From Nitrospirota bacterium (lineage in GTDB: Bacteria; Nitrospirota_A; Leptospirillia; Leptospirillales; Leptospirillaceae): DNA of 12,543 nt. How positions within the stretch are numbered: position 1 is the stretch's first letter; each line of letters starts with the position of its first letter. Positions 6,796 to 12,543 of this stretch are shown here, piece by piece. The stretch spans positions 1-12,543 of the forward strand of contig JAKCCY010000083.1 in assembly GCA_021838765.1 (NCBI GenBank). The letters run 5' to 3'. The translations under genes were made by a program, and so were the position numbers. Under the pieces are notes generated by a model. The model worked only from the letters and a program-made list of their open reading frames with translations. It did not search any database and was not told the DNA's origin.

Positions 6796-7125
6796 TTATT
6801 CCTCGGGAAACTGGCTGTTGTTGTGTTTTCTCTTTTTGGGCCGGATCATCATCATATAGTAGATGGCGTAAAAACCGACTCCGAGATAGGCGGCCCCCGC
6901 AACTGTCCCGTAGTCAATCCAGGGTCGGGTGTGTGTCTTGTTCAGAAAGGTCGAAGGCCTGTTGGCAGGCGTGTGGCGGTTGCCAAACAGGGGCAGGGAC
7001 AATATCAGGGCCACACTGTAGACAATGGCCGTAAGGATCATCATCCAGTAGGGAATGGGGCCCTGGGACTTCTGAAGGTCTTTTCCGACCTGGGTCTGCT
7101 GAAATGTTCGCGGGTCCTCGCTCAT
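6796..7125 (-). CDS. two-helix membrane protein, unknown
   Basis: A protein of 109 residues with a polar N-terminus, two likely membrane helices (about 26-46 and 71-94), a polar loop between them (residues 47-70), and a basic cytosolic tail (RPKKRKH). I recognise no family. ATG 7125 has GGAGG 6 bases upstream. It is the first gene of a two-gene unit with the M50 protease, the next start being 6 bases after its stop. It could be a partner or substrate of that protease, but this rests on position only. Confidence 0.75.
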   Translation of the reverse strand: MSEDPRTFQQTQVGKDLQKSQGPIPYWMMILTAIVYSVALILSLPLFGNRHTPANRPSTFLNKTHTRPWIDYGTVAGAAYLGVGFYAIYYMMMIRPKKRKHNNSQFPEE

Positions 7126-7143
7126 GGGGTACCTCCTCCCTCC

Positions 7144-7172
7144 ATCATATCAGTACCGGAAGTATTACGGAA
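7144..7172 (-). promoter_or_regulatory. possible promoter for the 2-TM/M50 protease unit
   Basis: On the minus strand TATGAT (7149 to 7144) matches 5 of 6 bases of the -10 consensus. A weak TTTCCG lies 18 bases further upstream. The start of transcription would fall shortly before the SD of the 109-residue gene. The -35 box is poor. Confidence 0.3.
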
Positions 7173-7242
7173 AGCCATGCGCGGACCGGAAGGCTATCTC
7201 TCCGTATTTTGGGGGGACTCCCCGTCTTTTTTCGATGGAAAG

Positions 7243-7304
7243 ATGAGGAATGTCGGGACTGGCCGGAACGAAAAACTCCCCGGATTTGGAGTCCTCATTT
7301 TTTT
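7243..7304 (+). terminator. terminator-like hairpin in a non-coding gap
   Basis: ATGAGGA (7243-7249) pairs with TCCTCAT (7292-7298), followed by TTTTTT (7299-7304). A shorter alternative stem, ACTCC (7275-7279) with GGAGT (7288-7292), lies within. No coding gene on the + strand ends here, so it may end an unseen small RNA or readthrough transcription. A second weak GGGG-ACT-CCCC hairpin followed by GTCTTTTTT lies at 7213-7232. Confidence 0.4.
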
Positions 7305-7306
7305 GA

Positions 7307-7334
7307 TTGACAAGTTCTCCGGAAAAGCCTTAAT
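7307..7334 (+). promoter_or_regulatory. promoter of the polyprenyl synthase gene
   Basis: TTGACA (7307-7312) is a perfect -35 box. CTTAAT (7329-7334), 16 bases later, matches 4 of 6 bases of the -10 consensus. Transcription would begin near 7340-7344, at or next to the ATG at 7344. The -10 choice is uncertain (TTAATT and TAATTT at 17- and 18-base spacing are weaker). Confidence 0.5.
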
Positions 7335-7343
7335 TTATAACGC

Positions 7344-8336
7344 ATGAATCCCCTTGCGATGGAAAGCCTGAGAAATGTGTGGACAGACTATGCCAGCGAC
7401 CTGAAGGCTGTGGAGAGTTCCCTTCATGGACTGACGCTGGAAGCCAATGCCACAATTCGAGATGTCACTGCCCATCTGTTTGGCAGCGGCGGAAAACGGC
7501 TGCGTCCGATGCTCCTGATCATCTCCTCCCGCCTTTCCGGCTACGAGGGTTCAAATATGGTCCTGTTGTCGGCGGCTGTCGAGTTTATCCATACGGCAAC
7601 ACTTCTCCACGACGATGTCGTGGACCATGCCGAGATTCGTCGGGGAAAACCTGCGGCCAATCAGGTCTGGGGCAACCAGGCGGCCATTCTGGTGGGAGAC
7701 TACCTTTATGCGACGGCCCTCTATGTCGCCACTGGTATCCATGACCATGAAATCAACGATATCCTGACACTGGCATGCCGCCAGATGTCCGAAGGGGAAA
7801 TCCTGGAGCTGATGCTGGACAACAACCCCCGGGCCACCGAAGAGGAGTATCTGGAAGTGGTTGCGAGGAAGACCGCAGCGCTCACAGCCGGAACCTGCCG
7901 GATGGGCGGGGTCCTTGGAGGTCTTGACGCTGCGGGAAGAAAGGCTCTCGAGGATTATGGGTATTTTGCCGGTATGGCCTTTCAGGTGGCTGATGATGCG
8001 CTTGACTACATGGCGAAAGAGGAAAGGCTTGGAAAAACCCTCGGAAAGGATCTCTCGGAGGGAAAAATGACTCTTCCTCTTCTTCATTGCCTCTCCGCCG
8101 TTACTCCTGCCAACCGGGAAAAGATTATTTCCTGCATGGGCAAGGGGGACCTGTCTCCGGGAGACCTGAAACTGGTGCTCTCCTTCATGAAGGAAACCTC
8201 TTCGCTCGAATATGCCCTGTCGCGCGCGACAGGATTTATGAATCAGGCTCGTGCCGCCCTGGACTACTTCCCGGACTCTTCCCATCGGCAAAATCTCCTG
8301 GCGCTGTCGGATTTCATTATCGACCGGGATCTCTGA
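7344..8336 (+). CDS. ispB: long-chain polyprenyl diphosphate synthase
   Basis: A trans-prenyltransferase of 330 residues that extends farnesyl or geranylgeranyl diphosphate with isopentenyl diphosphate units, making the side chain of quinones. Visible are GGKRLRP at 49-55, the first aspartate-rich motif L-L-H-D-D-V-V-D at 87-94, RRGKP at 99-103, the second motif DDALD at 217-221, and GKDLSEGKMTLP at 234-245. Small residues just before the first motif (H-T-A-T) fit a long product, probably C35-C45, but exact length cannot be read. Translation must start at ATG 7344 or later, because TAA at 7338-7340 closes the frame. No SD precedes 7344 or the next ATG at 7359, and the promoter lies directly upstream, so the mRNA looks leaderless. 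The DUF1015 gene follows after 63 bases. Confidence 0.92.
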   Translation: MNPLAMESLRNVWTDYASDLKAVESSLHGLTLEANATIRDVTAHLFGSGGKRLRPMLLIISSRLSGYEGSNMVLLSAAVEFIHTATLLHDDVVDHAEIRRGKPAANQVWGNQAAILVGDYLYATALYVATGIHDHEINDILTLACRQMSEGEILELMLDNNPRATEEEYLEVVARKTAALTAGTCRMGGVLGGLDAAGRKALEDYGYFAGMAFQVADDALDYMAKEERLGKTLGKDLSEGKMTLPLLHCLSAVTPANREKIISCMGKGDLSPGDLKLVLSFMKETSSLEYALSRATGFMNQARAALDYFPDSSHRQNLLALSDFIIDRDL

Positions 8337-8399
8337 AACCGGATCGCCCAACGGTCTACCGACCAGTTTGCAACACTTCCATCTGAAAGGATATCTACC

Positions 8400-9680
8400 T
8401 TGGCAGAAGTTCAACCGTTCAAAGGTCTTGTCTACCCGGATTCCCTCAAGGGGAAAATGGAATCTCTCACAACTCCGCCCTATGACATCATCTCCAGGGA
8501 AGCCCAGGAGGAATTTTATAAAAAGGATCCGAATAATGTGATCCGGCTTGAGCTCCCCAAAGGTTTTGAAGGAGAAGTTCCCGGAAAGAATCGCTATTCA
8601 CAGGCTGCATCGGACCTCGCCAGGATGATTTCGGAGGGAGTTCTGGTCGAAGATGCGAACCCCGCCTTTTATACCTACAAGATGAGCTATCGTTTTGGAC
8701 CGGAAAACGAGCTTCGGACAGTTGAGGGGTTTATTGGCCGGGTACGGCTTGAGGAATGGGAAAAAAAGGTCGTTTACCCCCATGAAAGGACACTTGCCGG
8801 ACCAAAAGAAGACCGCATGGCTCTTTTTCGTGCCACAAAAGCTTCTTTCAGCCAGATCTATTGTGTCTACTCCGATCCTGCGGCAAAAATCATGGGAAGC
8901 CTTTCTTCTGCTGCGGTTCCCCGGTTCCGTTGCGTCGATGGAGACGGCGTTATCCATGAGGTTGCTTCCGTAACGGATCCCGGGGTGCTTTCGGCTGTCT
9001 CGGGTTTCTTCCCCACAACGCCTCTTTTTATCGCCGACGGACATCATCGTTATGAGACCTACCTGGCCTACCGGAACGAGCGGAGGAAAGAGGAACCGAA
9101 TGCCGGCCCGAATGCTCCGTTTGAATTCGTGACGGTGTTTTTGGTTGCGATGGAAAATCCCGGCCTGACGGTCCTCCCGACACACCGGATGGTTCACAAC
9201 GTGGGCGAAAATCCCTGGGGAGCCCTCACGGGACCGAAAAGCCCTCTCAAGACGCTGGCAACATTCCCTGTTGGTCAGGAGACGGCGTTTCAGAAAGCCC
9301 TTCTTGAATCGCCACCCGGAGAAATTATCTTTGGCATGGTTGGCGGATCTCCCGTGGAGTACCGGATTGTCTCGCTTCCCCGCGCCAAGGGGCCGGGGGT
9401 CCAGGCGCTTGACAGCTATTGGCTGCAGGAGGGAGTTCTGGCCGAGGTTCTTTCCGTCACCCGTGAGCGTGTGGCCAAGGAAGACCTTCTTCGATACAGC
9501 AAGTCCGCAGAGGAAGTCATCAAAAAGATACGTGCCGGTGAGTATCCTGTGGCCTTTATCCTGCGACCCACCGGTGCCAGGGTTGTGGAAGACGTCTCTC
9601 TCAGGGGTGAGCTGATGCCCCAGAAATCCACCTATTTCTATCCAAAACCGTTGACCGGAATGGTGATGAGACTCCTGTAG
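8400..9680 (+). CDS. DUF1015 family protein
   Basis: A 426-residue protein of the DUF1015 family, which is widespread but without a firmly established role. Conserved family motifs are present in order: T-P-P-Y-D-I-I-S at 25-32, P-H-E-R-T-L-A-G-P-K-E-D-R at 127-139, A-D-G-H-H-R-Y-E-T at 212-220, L-P-T-H-R at 259-263, and M-P-Q-K-S-T-Y-F-Y-P-K-P-L at 406-418. The DGHHR segment resembles the motif of ParB/sulfiredoxin-type nucleotide-binding proteins, some of which are serine kinases; this link is an inference. In other genomes the family is often found near serine-synthesis genes, but none is visible here. TTG 8400 is used, with AAAGGA about 10 bases upstream. Two terminators follow. It is likely co-transcribed with the prenyl synthase gene. 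Confidence 0.92.
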   Translation: MAEVQPFKGLVYPDSLKGKMESLTTPPYDIISREAQEEFYKKDPNNVIRLELPKGFEGEVPGKNRYSQAASDLARMISEGVLVEDANPAFYTYKMSYRFGPENELRTVEGFIGRVRLEEWEKKVVYPHERTLAGPKEDRMALFRATKASFSQIYCVYSDPAAKIMGSLSSAAVPRFRCVDGDGVIHEVASVTDPGVLSAVSGFFPTTPLFIADGHHRYETYLAYRNERRKEEPNAGPNAPFEFVTVFLVAMENPGLTVLPTHRMVHNVGENPWGALTGPKSPLKTLATFPVGQETAFQKALLESPPGEIIFGMVGGSPVEYRIVSLPRAKGPGVQALDSYWLQEGVLAEVLSVTRERVAKEDLLRYSKSAEEVIKKIRAGEYPVAFILRPTGARVVEDVSLRGELMPQKSTYFYPKPLTGMVMRLL

Positions 9681-9694
9681 GCAAGTTCTTCATC

Positions 9695-9719
9695 GGCCCT
9701 TGTTGAAGGGGGCCTTTTT
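9695..9719 (+). terminator. rho-independent terminator 1 after DUF1015 gene
   Basis: GGCCC (9695-9699) pairs with GGGCC (9710-9714); T-T (9700-9701) can pair with A-A (9706-9707), leaving two bulged Gs and a GTTG loop. TTTTT follows at 9715-9719. It lies 15 bases after the DUF1015 stop. Confidence 0.85.
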
Positions 9720-9724
9720 CGGGA

Positions 9725-9762
9725 GGGGAGTCGGGGCCATCGGTCCCGTCTCCCCTTTTTTT
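9725..9762 (+). terminator. rho-independent terminator 2, tandem
   Basis: GGGGAG (9725-9730) pairs with CTCCCC (9750-9755). Inside it CGGG pairs with CCCG past a T-T mismatch, then a G-T wobble and CC/GG close an ATC loop. Seven Ts follow at 9756-9762. It ends 3 bases before the stop of the convergent rluD gene and backs up the first terminator. Confidence 0.88.
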
Positions 9763-9764
9763 GT

Positions 9765-10832
9765 TCAGGTCGTTCCCGGACTTTCGAGCGGTGTCAGATG
9801 TTCAATGGCCTGTGCGAAATCATCAGGAAGAGGGGCTTCAAAGACCAGCTCGTTTCCGGTCTCCGGATGGAGAAAGGTCAGCCTGGCGGCATGGAGCATT
9901 TGTCGGGGATAGCGTTCGCGAGGGCCTGCGTTCTTTCCTGCATAGACCTTGTCACCCAGAAGGGGATGTCCTATATGCTTGAAATGAACCCTGATCTGGT
10001 GGGTTCTTCCGGTTAAGAGGGTAATATCCACCAGGGCGCAGTTCTCCCGGTAGGAGGTTATGACCCTGTAGCGTGTAATGGACTGTTTTCCGTCTTCCCG
10101 TACGGCAAACATCTTCCGGTCATGGGAAGATCTGCCGAGAGGGGCATCAATTTCTCCCCGTCGCTTTTTGGGGATTCCGGAGACAAGGGCAAGGTAGCGT
10201 TTTGAAACGACCCTGTCCCTGAACTGGATCATCAGATTATTCACAGCGTGTTCGGTTTTTCCGATGACCATGACTCCTGAAGTATCCTGGTCAAGTCGGT
10301 GAACCAGCCCTGCCCGTGCAAGCTTCCCGGGGGATTCCCCGTCGTCTCCGTCGGCCGGGGGCGCTTTTTCCTCTCCATCGGGGTCTTTTGTTTCCGTCAC
10401 CAGACTGGCAAGCGCGCTGACCGGAAGTCCATGGTTGTGTCCGAAATGGGCCAAAAGCCCGTTGACCAGCGTTCCATTGGGATGTCCGGGAGCGGGGTGG
10501 ACCACGAGACCTGCGGGTTTGTTCAGGACAAGAACGGTATCATCCTCATAAAGGATCTGAAGATCCATTTTCTGGGGCAGATCCATTTGCTGGCGCGGAG
10601 GGGGAATCAGGAGCTGGATGGTGTCACCCATCCGGACTTTGTGGGAGGGGGAGACCATCAGGCCATTGACCAGAACAAGCCCCTCCTCCATGAGTCGATG
10701 GACTCTTGACCGGGAGAAGGGGACGCACTGGGCGACAAGATAATGGTCGACCCTTCTTGGGGTTTCAATTCTGGGAACCTTGTACTCCCGGAACTCTCCC
10801 GTTTCAGGGTGAGTCCGGGACGTCTCAGGCAT
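9765..10832 (-). CDS. rluD: RluD-type 23S rRNA pseudouridine synthase
   Basis: An RluA-family enzyme that converts uridines to pseudouridine, most likely in helix 69 of 23S rRNA as RluD does. The 355-residue protein has an N-terminal S4 RNA-binding domain (about 28-75) and the catalytic H-R-L-D-Q-D-T-S-G motif at 178-186 with Asp181, and later GRTHQIRVH. Between domain parts, at about 148-169, there is an acidic proline/glycine-rich insertion (D-P-D-G-E-E-K, D-G-D-D-G-E) longer than usual. The ATG at 10832 overlaps the upstream stop as ATGCCTGA, which suggests translational coupling; the longer start at 10901 would overlap by 77 bases and adds a basic non-family stretch. Choice between RluD and RluB/RluC-like targets is by overall similarity. 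Confidence 0.9.
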   Translation of the reverse strand: MPETSRTHPETGEFREYKVPRIETPRRVDHYLVAQCVPFSRSRVHRLMEEGLVLVNGLMVSPSHKVRMGDTIQLLIPPPRQQMDLPQKMDLQILYEDDTVLVLNKPAGLVVHPAPGHPNGTLVNGLLAHFGHNHGLPVSALASLVTETKDPDGEEKAPPADGDDGESPGKLARAGLVHRLDQDTSGVMVIGKTEHAVNNLMIQFRDRVVSKRYLALVSGIPKKRRGEIDAPLGRSSHDRKMFAVREDGKQSITRYRVITSYRENCALVDITLLTGRTHQIRVHFKHIGHPLLGDKVYAGKNAGPRERYPRQMLHAARLTFLHPETGNELVFEAPLPDDFAQAIEHLTPLESPGTT

Positions 10833-11760
10833 CCCCTTTTTTTCGGGACCGTTTTCTGGGTACTGCAGCGTCAGTCGTCCTGGCAGCGGCTTTCTGGGCA
10901 TTTTCCAGATAGAGCCGGATCATGCTGTTTCCAGGATCCTGTGTCTGGGCGATCTTCCACTCGGAGATGGCCCGTTCGATATTCTCCTGGTCCATCAGGA
11001 CAGATCCAAGGTCAATCCTTGCCTGAAGGTTCATCGGGTTGAGAGAGAGTGCCTCTTCGAGCATGGAGATTGCGGCGTCTTTTTCTCCGGCCATGGACAA
11101 TGACCATCCAAGCTCTCTTAAAATCTCGTCGCTTGGAGAGATTTCAAGGGCATCTTCCCACTCTAAAATAGCTTCTTCCCACTTTCCCTGTTCCGAGTAA
11201 AGAAGGCCCAGAAGCTGGTGGACCCTGGGATGGGTGGGGTCGACTTCTGACAGTTCAAGGAAAATTCTCTCGGCTTCATCGAGATGGCCCTGTTCAAAGA
11301 AGATTTTTCCAAGTGTCTCAAACGCATCGGTATTGAGGGGATCTTCTTCGAGAAGAGTGTTCAAAAGCCGAACGGCCTGGCGGATTTCACCTTTCCCGTG
11401 GAGTGCGAAGGCGGTATGCAGCATCGCGTCGCGCTGTTCGGAGGTGGAAAGGGCTCGTTTCAGAAGCATGCGTCCGACCGTCGTCGCCTCTTCGAATTCC
11501 CGGTGGTAGACAAGAAGGTGGAGCAGATAGAGCGAAAGCCGATTGTTTTTCGGGATCTCGAGCAGAAACTCCCGGACCTTTGCCATCGCCAGGTCAAAAC
11601 GTTCGGCCATGATGAGCGAGTCGATCAGACAATATCTCCCGACCTCCGATTTGGGATCGGAGTCAAGGAGGGCCAGACAAAGATTGTAGGCCTTGAGCCA
11701 CTCTTTGTTCTCAAGAGCTATTTGTATTCTGGGCGTCAACTGCTTTTCAGCACTGTCCAT
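10825..11760 (-). CDS. tetratricopeptide-repeat protein
   Basis: A protein of 311 residues made almost entirely of paired helices. Clear TPR units lie at about 145-178, 180-211, 213-244 and 245-278, with the usual G/A pattern and D-P or N-P at the ends; weaker units precede them from about residue 10. No signal peptide or membrane helix is seen, so it is probably cytosolic and serves as a protein-binding scaffold. The C-terminus ends in a short basic tail (PRKRSRKK at 301-308). ATG 11760 has AAAGGAGG 7 bases upstream, one of the best SDs in the window. It lies between lspA and rluD in one operon. The partner is unknown. Confidence 0.88.
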   Translation of the reverse strand: MDSAEKQLTPRIQIALENKEWLKAYNLCLALLDSDPKSEVGRYCLIDSLIMAERFDLAMAKVREFLLEIPKNNRLSLYLLHLLVYHREFEEATTVGRMLLKRALSTSEQRDAMLHTAFALHGKGEIRQAVRLLNTLLEEDPLNTDAFETLGKIFFEQGHLDEAERIFLELSEVDPTHPRVHQLLGLLYSEQGKWEEAILEWEDALEISPSDEILRELGWSLSMAGEKDAAISMLEEALSLNPMNLQARIDLGSVLMDQENIERAISEWKIAQTQDPGNSMIRLYLENAQKAAARTTDAAVPRKRSRKKGDA

Positions 11761-11808
11761 GGAGAGACCTCCTTTGCCCGGCGCACTTTTTTTTCATTAA
11801 AATCTTTC

Positions 11809-12375
11809 CTATTGAGCCGTATTACCGGGATTTTGGGGTTTTCCGGGTGATGATTCCGGAGACGTTCCGGAAGGTGTCGGGAAAAGTCCGAAGCCCACGA
11901 GCAGGGAAACACCGATGACAATGGCCGAATCAGCGACATTGAAAGCCGGCCAGTGATGTCCCGCGACCTGGAAATCGAGAAAATCCACGACCCGGCCCCC
12001 CAGAACCCTGTCGCTCAGGTTTCCGAGGGCACCTCCCAGAACCAGCGCCAGGGGGAGGAATTCAAAACCTCCCTCGCGCCGCCTTCTGGAACTATAATAA
12101 ATGATCCCTGCCGCCGCCGCAACGGTGACTCCCACCAGAATCATCCGGTGCAGGTTTTCCCCGTTGCCCTGGAACATTCCGAAGACGATTCCGCCATTTC
12201 TGACCGAGACGATCTGGAAGAAGTGGGGGATGACGACGATCGCCTCTCCCGGAAAGAGCGCCTGGTGGATCCAGTTTTTTGTAAGCTGGTCCACGAGGAA
12301 AACGGACAATACGATTATCGTGTAGATCCACCAGCTGAATTTCCACGAAACGGCTCTTTCTGAGCTAGATTCCAT
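11809..12375 (-). CDS. lspA: lipoprotein signal peptidase II
   Basis: This inner-membrane aspartyl protease cleaves signal peptides from lipoproteins after the cysteine has been lipidated; the lipoprotein at 612 would be a substrate. The 188 residues contain four hydrophobic segments, the conserved RNGGIVFG at 59-66, GGALGNLSDR at 114-123, V-V-D-F-L-D-F at 129-135 with catalytic Asp131, and F-N-V-A-D-S-A at 145-151 with catalytic Asp149. A polar proline/serine-rich tail of about 20 residues extends the C-terminus beyond the usual end. ATG 12375 overlaps the ileS stop by 11 bases, with AGAGGG 8 bases upstream. The ileS-lspA order is common in bacteria. Confidence 0.95.
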   Translation of the reverse strand: MESSSERAVSWKFSWWIYTIIVLSVFLVDQLTKNWIHQALFPGEAIVVIPHFFQIVSVRNGGIVFGMFQGNGENLHRMILVGVTVAAAAGIIYYSSRRRREGGFEFLPLALVLGGALGNLSDRVLGGRVVDFLDFQVAGHHWPAFNVADSAIVIGVSLLVGFGLFPTPSGTSPESSPGKPQNPGNTAQ

Positions 12376-12543
12376 CAGGGGAACCCTCTTCTGGCCGCCT
12401 GGCCCCGGAAACGATCGGGAAGCATCGGTGGCATAACGGAAGCTTGTCGGGGTTGTCCCCGGTGGCAGGTGTCACCATCCAGCAGCGTTCGCATTTGGTT
12501 CCCGAAGCCCGGCGGATAACCCATGTCGCTCCCGGGAGAGCCT
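12365..12543 (-). CDS. ileS: isoleucyl-tRNA synthetase, C-terminal end only
   Basis: The last 58 codons of a gene that continues beyond the right edge. The frame shows the C-terminal zinc ribbon of IleS: K-C-E-R-C-W, then after 16 residues L-C-H-R-C, giving two CxxC pairs. The preceding W-V-I-R-R-A-S-G-T is also family-like. IleS charges tRNA-Ile, and the zinc site is needed for activity in the family. The TAG stop (12367 to 12365) lies inside the lspA start region, so the genes are translationally linked. Only the tail is visible, so nothing can be said about the editing or catalytic domains. Confidence 0.92.
   Translation of the reverse strand, partial: ALPGATWVIRRASGTKCERCWMVTPATGDNPDKLPLCHRCFPIVSGARRPEEGSPDGI

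Noticed and set aside
7551..8414. Open frame of 287 codons antisense to the prenyl synthase gene
   Set aside because: It is a shadow of a well-supported gene with both aspartate-rich motifs; no domain was recognised in the antisense product.
11284..11850. Open frame of 188 codons antisense to the TPR gene
   Set aside because: The TPR repeats on the other strand are regular and have a near-perfect SD; the antisense frame crosses the gene boundary without a start signal.
1..12543. CRISPR array, tRNA or toxin-antitoxin pair
   Set aside because: No regularly spaced direct repeats, no recognisable cloverleaf, and no small gene pair of the right type were seen on either strand.

Overview
The window reads as ordinary bacterial chromosome, densely packed on both strands, from a Gram-negative organism. 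It carries LpxC (lipid A synthesis), LspA with IleS, and a lipoprotein. The archaeal-type phosphoenolpyruvate carboxylase is unusual in a bacterium. Frequent TTG starts backed by good Shine-Dalgarno (SD) sequences, and GC content in the mid-50s by eye, would fit a deep-branching lineage such as Nitrospirota (Leptospirillum-like). That placement is an impression and was not tested.

Layout from left to right. (1) 1-134: the last 25 codons of an IS200/IS605-family tnpB on the + strand, followed by a hairpin-rich right end that probably includes the 3' part of an omega-RNA. (2) 239-1351 (+): a DUF151 bifunctional-nuclease-family gene, then an overlapping lipoprotein gene, ending in two stacked hairpins. 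(3) 1353-2261 (-): lpxC, preceded by a 200-base structured non-coding gap. (4) 2462-4916 (-): an operon of a CopD-like membrane protein, archaeal-type PEP carboxylase and a small 3-TM protein. (5) 5122-5904 (+): an inositol-monophosphatase (SuhB) gene, which meets (6) 5908-7125 (-): a small 2-TM protein plus an M50 site-2 protease, with only 3 bases between the convergent stops. (7) 7126-7343: a non-coding region with a terminator-like hairpin and a good -35 box. (8) 7344-9680 (+): a long-chain polyprenyl diphosphate synthase, apparently leaderless, then a DUF1015 gene and two tandem terminators. (9) 9765-12543 (-): an ileS-lspA-TPR-rluD operon with overlapping or close junctions; ileS is cut by the window edge.

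Most genes are housekeeping: envelope (lpxC, lspA, lipoprotein, polyprenyl carrier or quinone tail), translation and rRNA (ileS, rluD, suhB), and anaplerotic carbon fixation (PEP carboxylase). I found no CRISPR array, phage, toxin-antitoxin pair or obvious new defence system. The items most worth a second look are the TnpB/omega-RNA end with its implied guide, the archaeal-type PEPC operon, the apparently leaderless prenyl synthase transcript, and the structured gaps at 2262-2461 and 7126-7343. No tRNA or rRNA gene was recognised.
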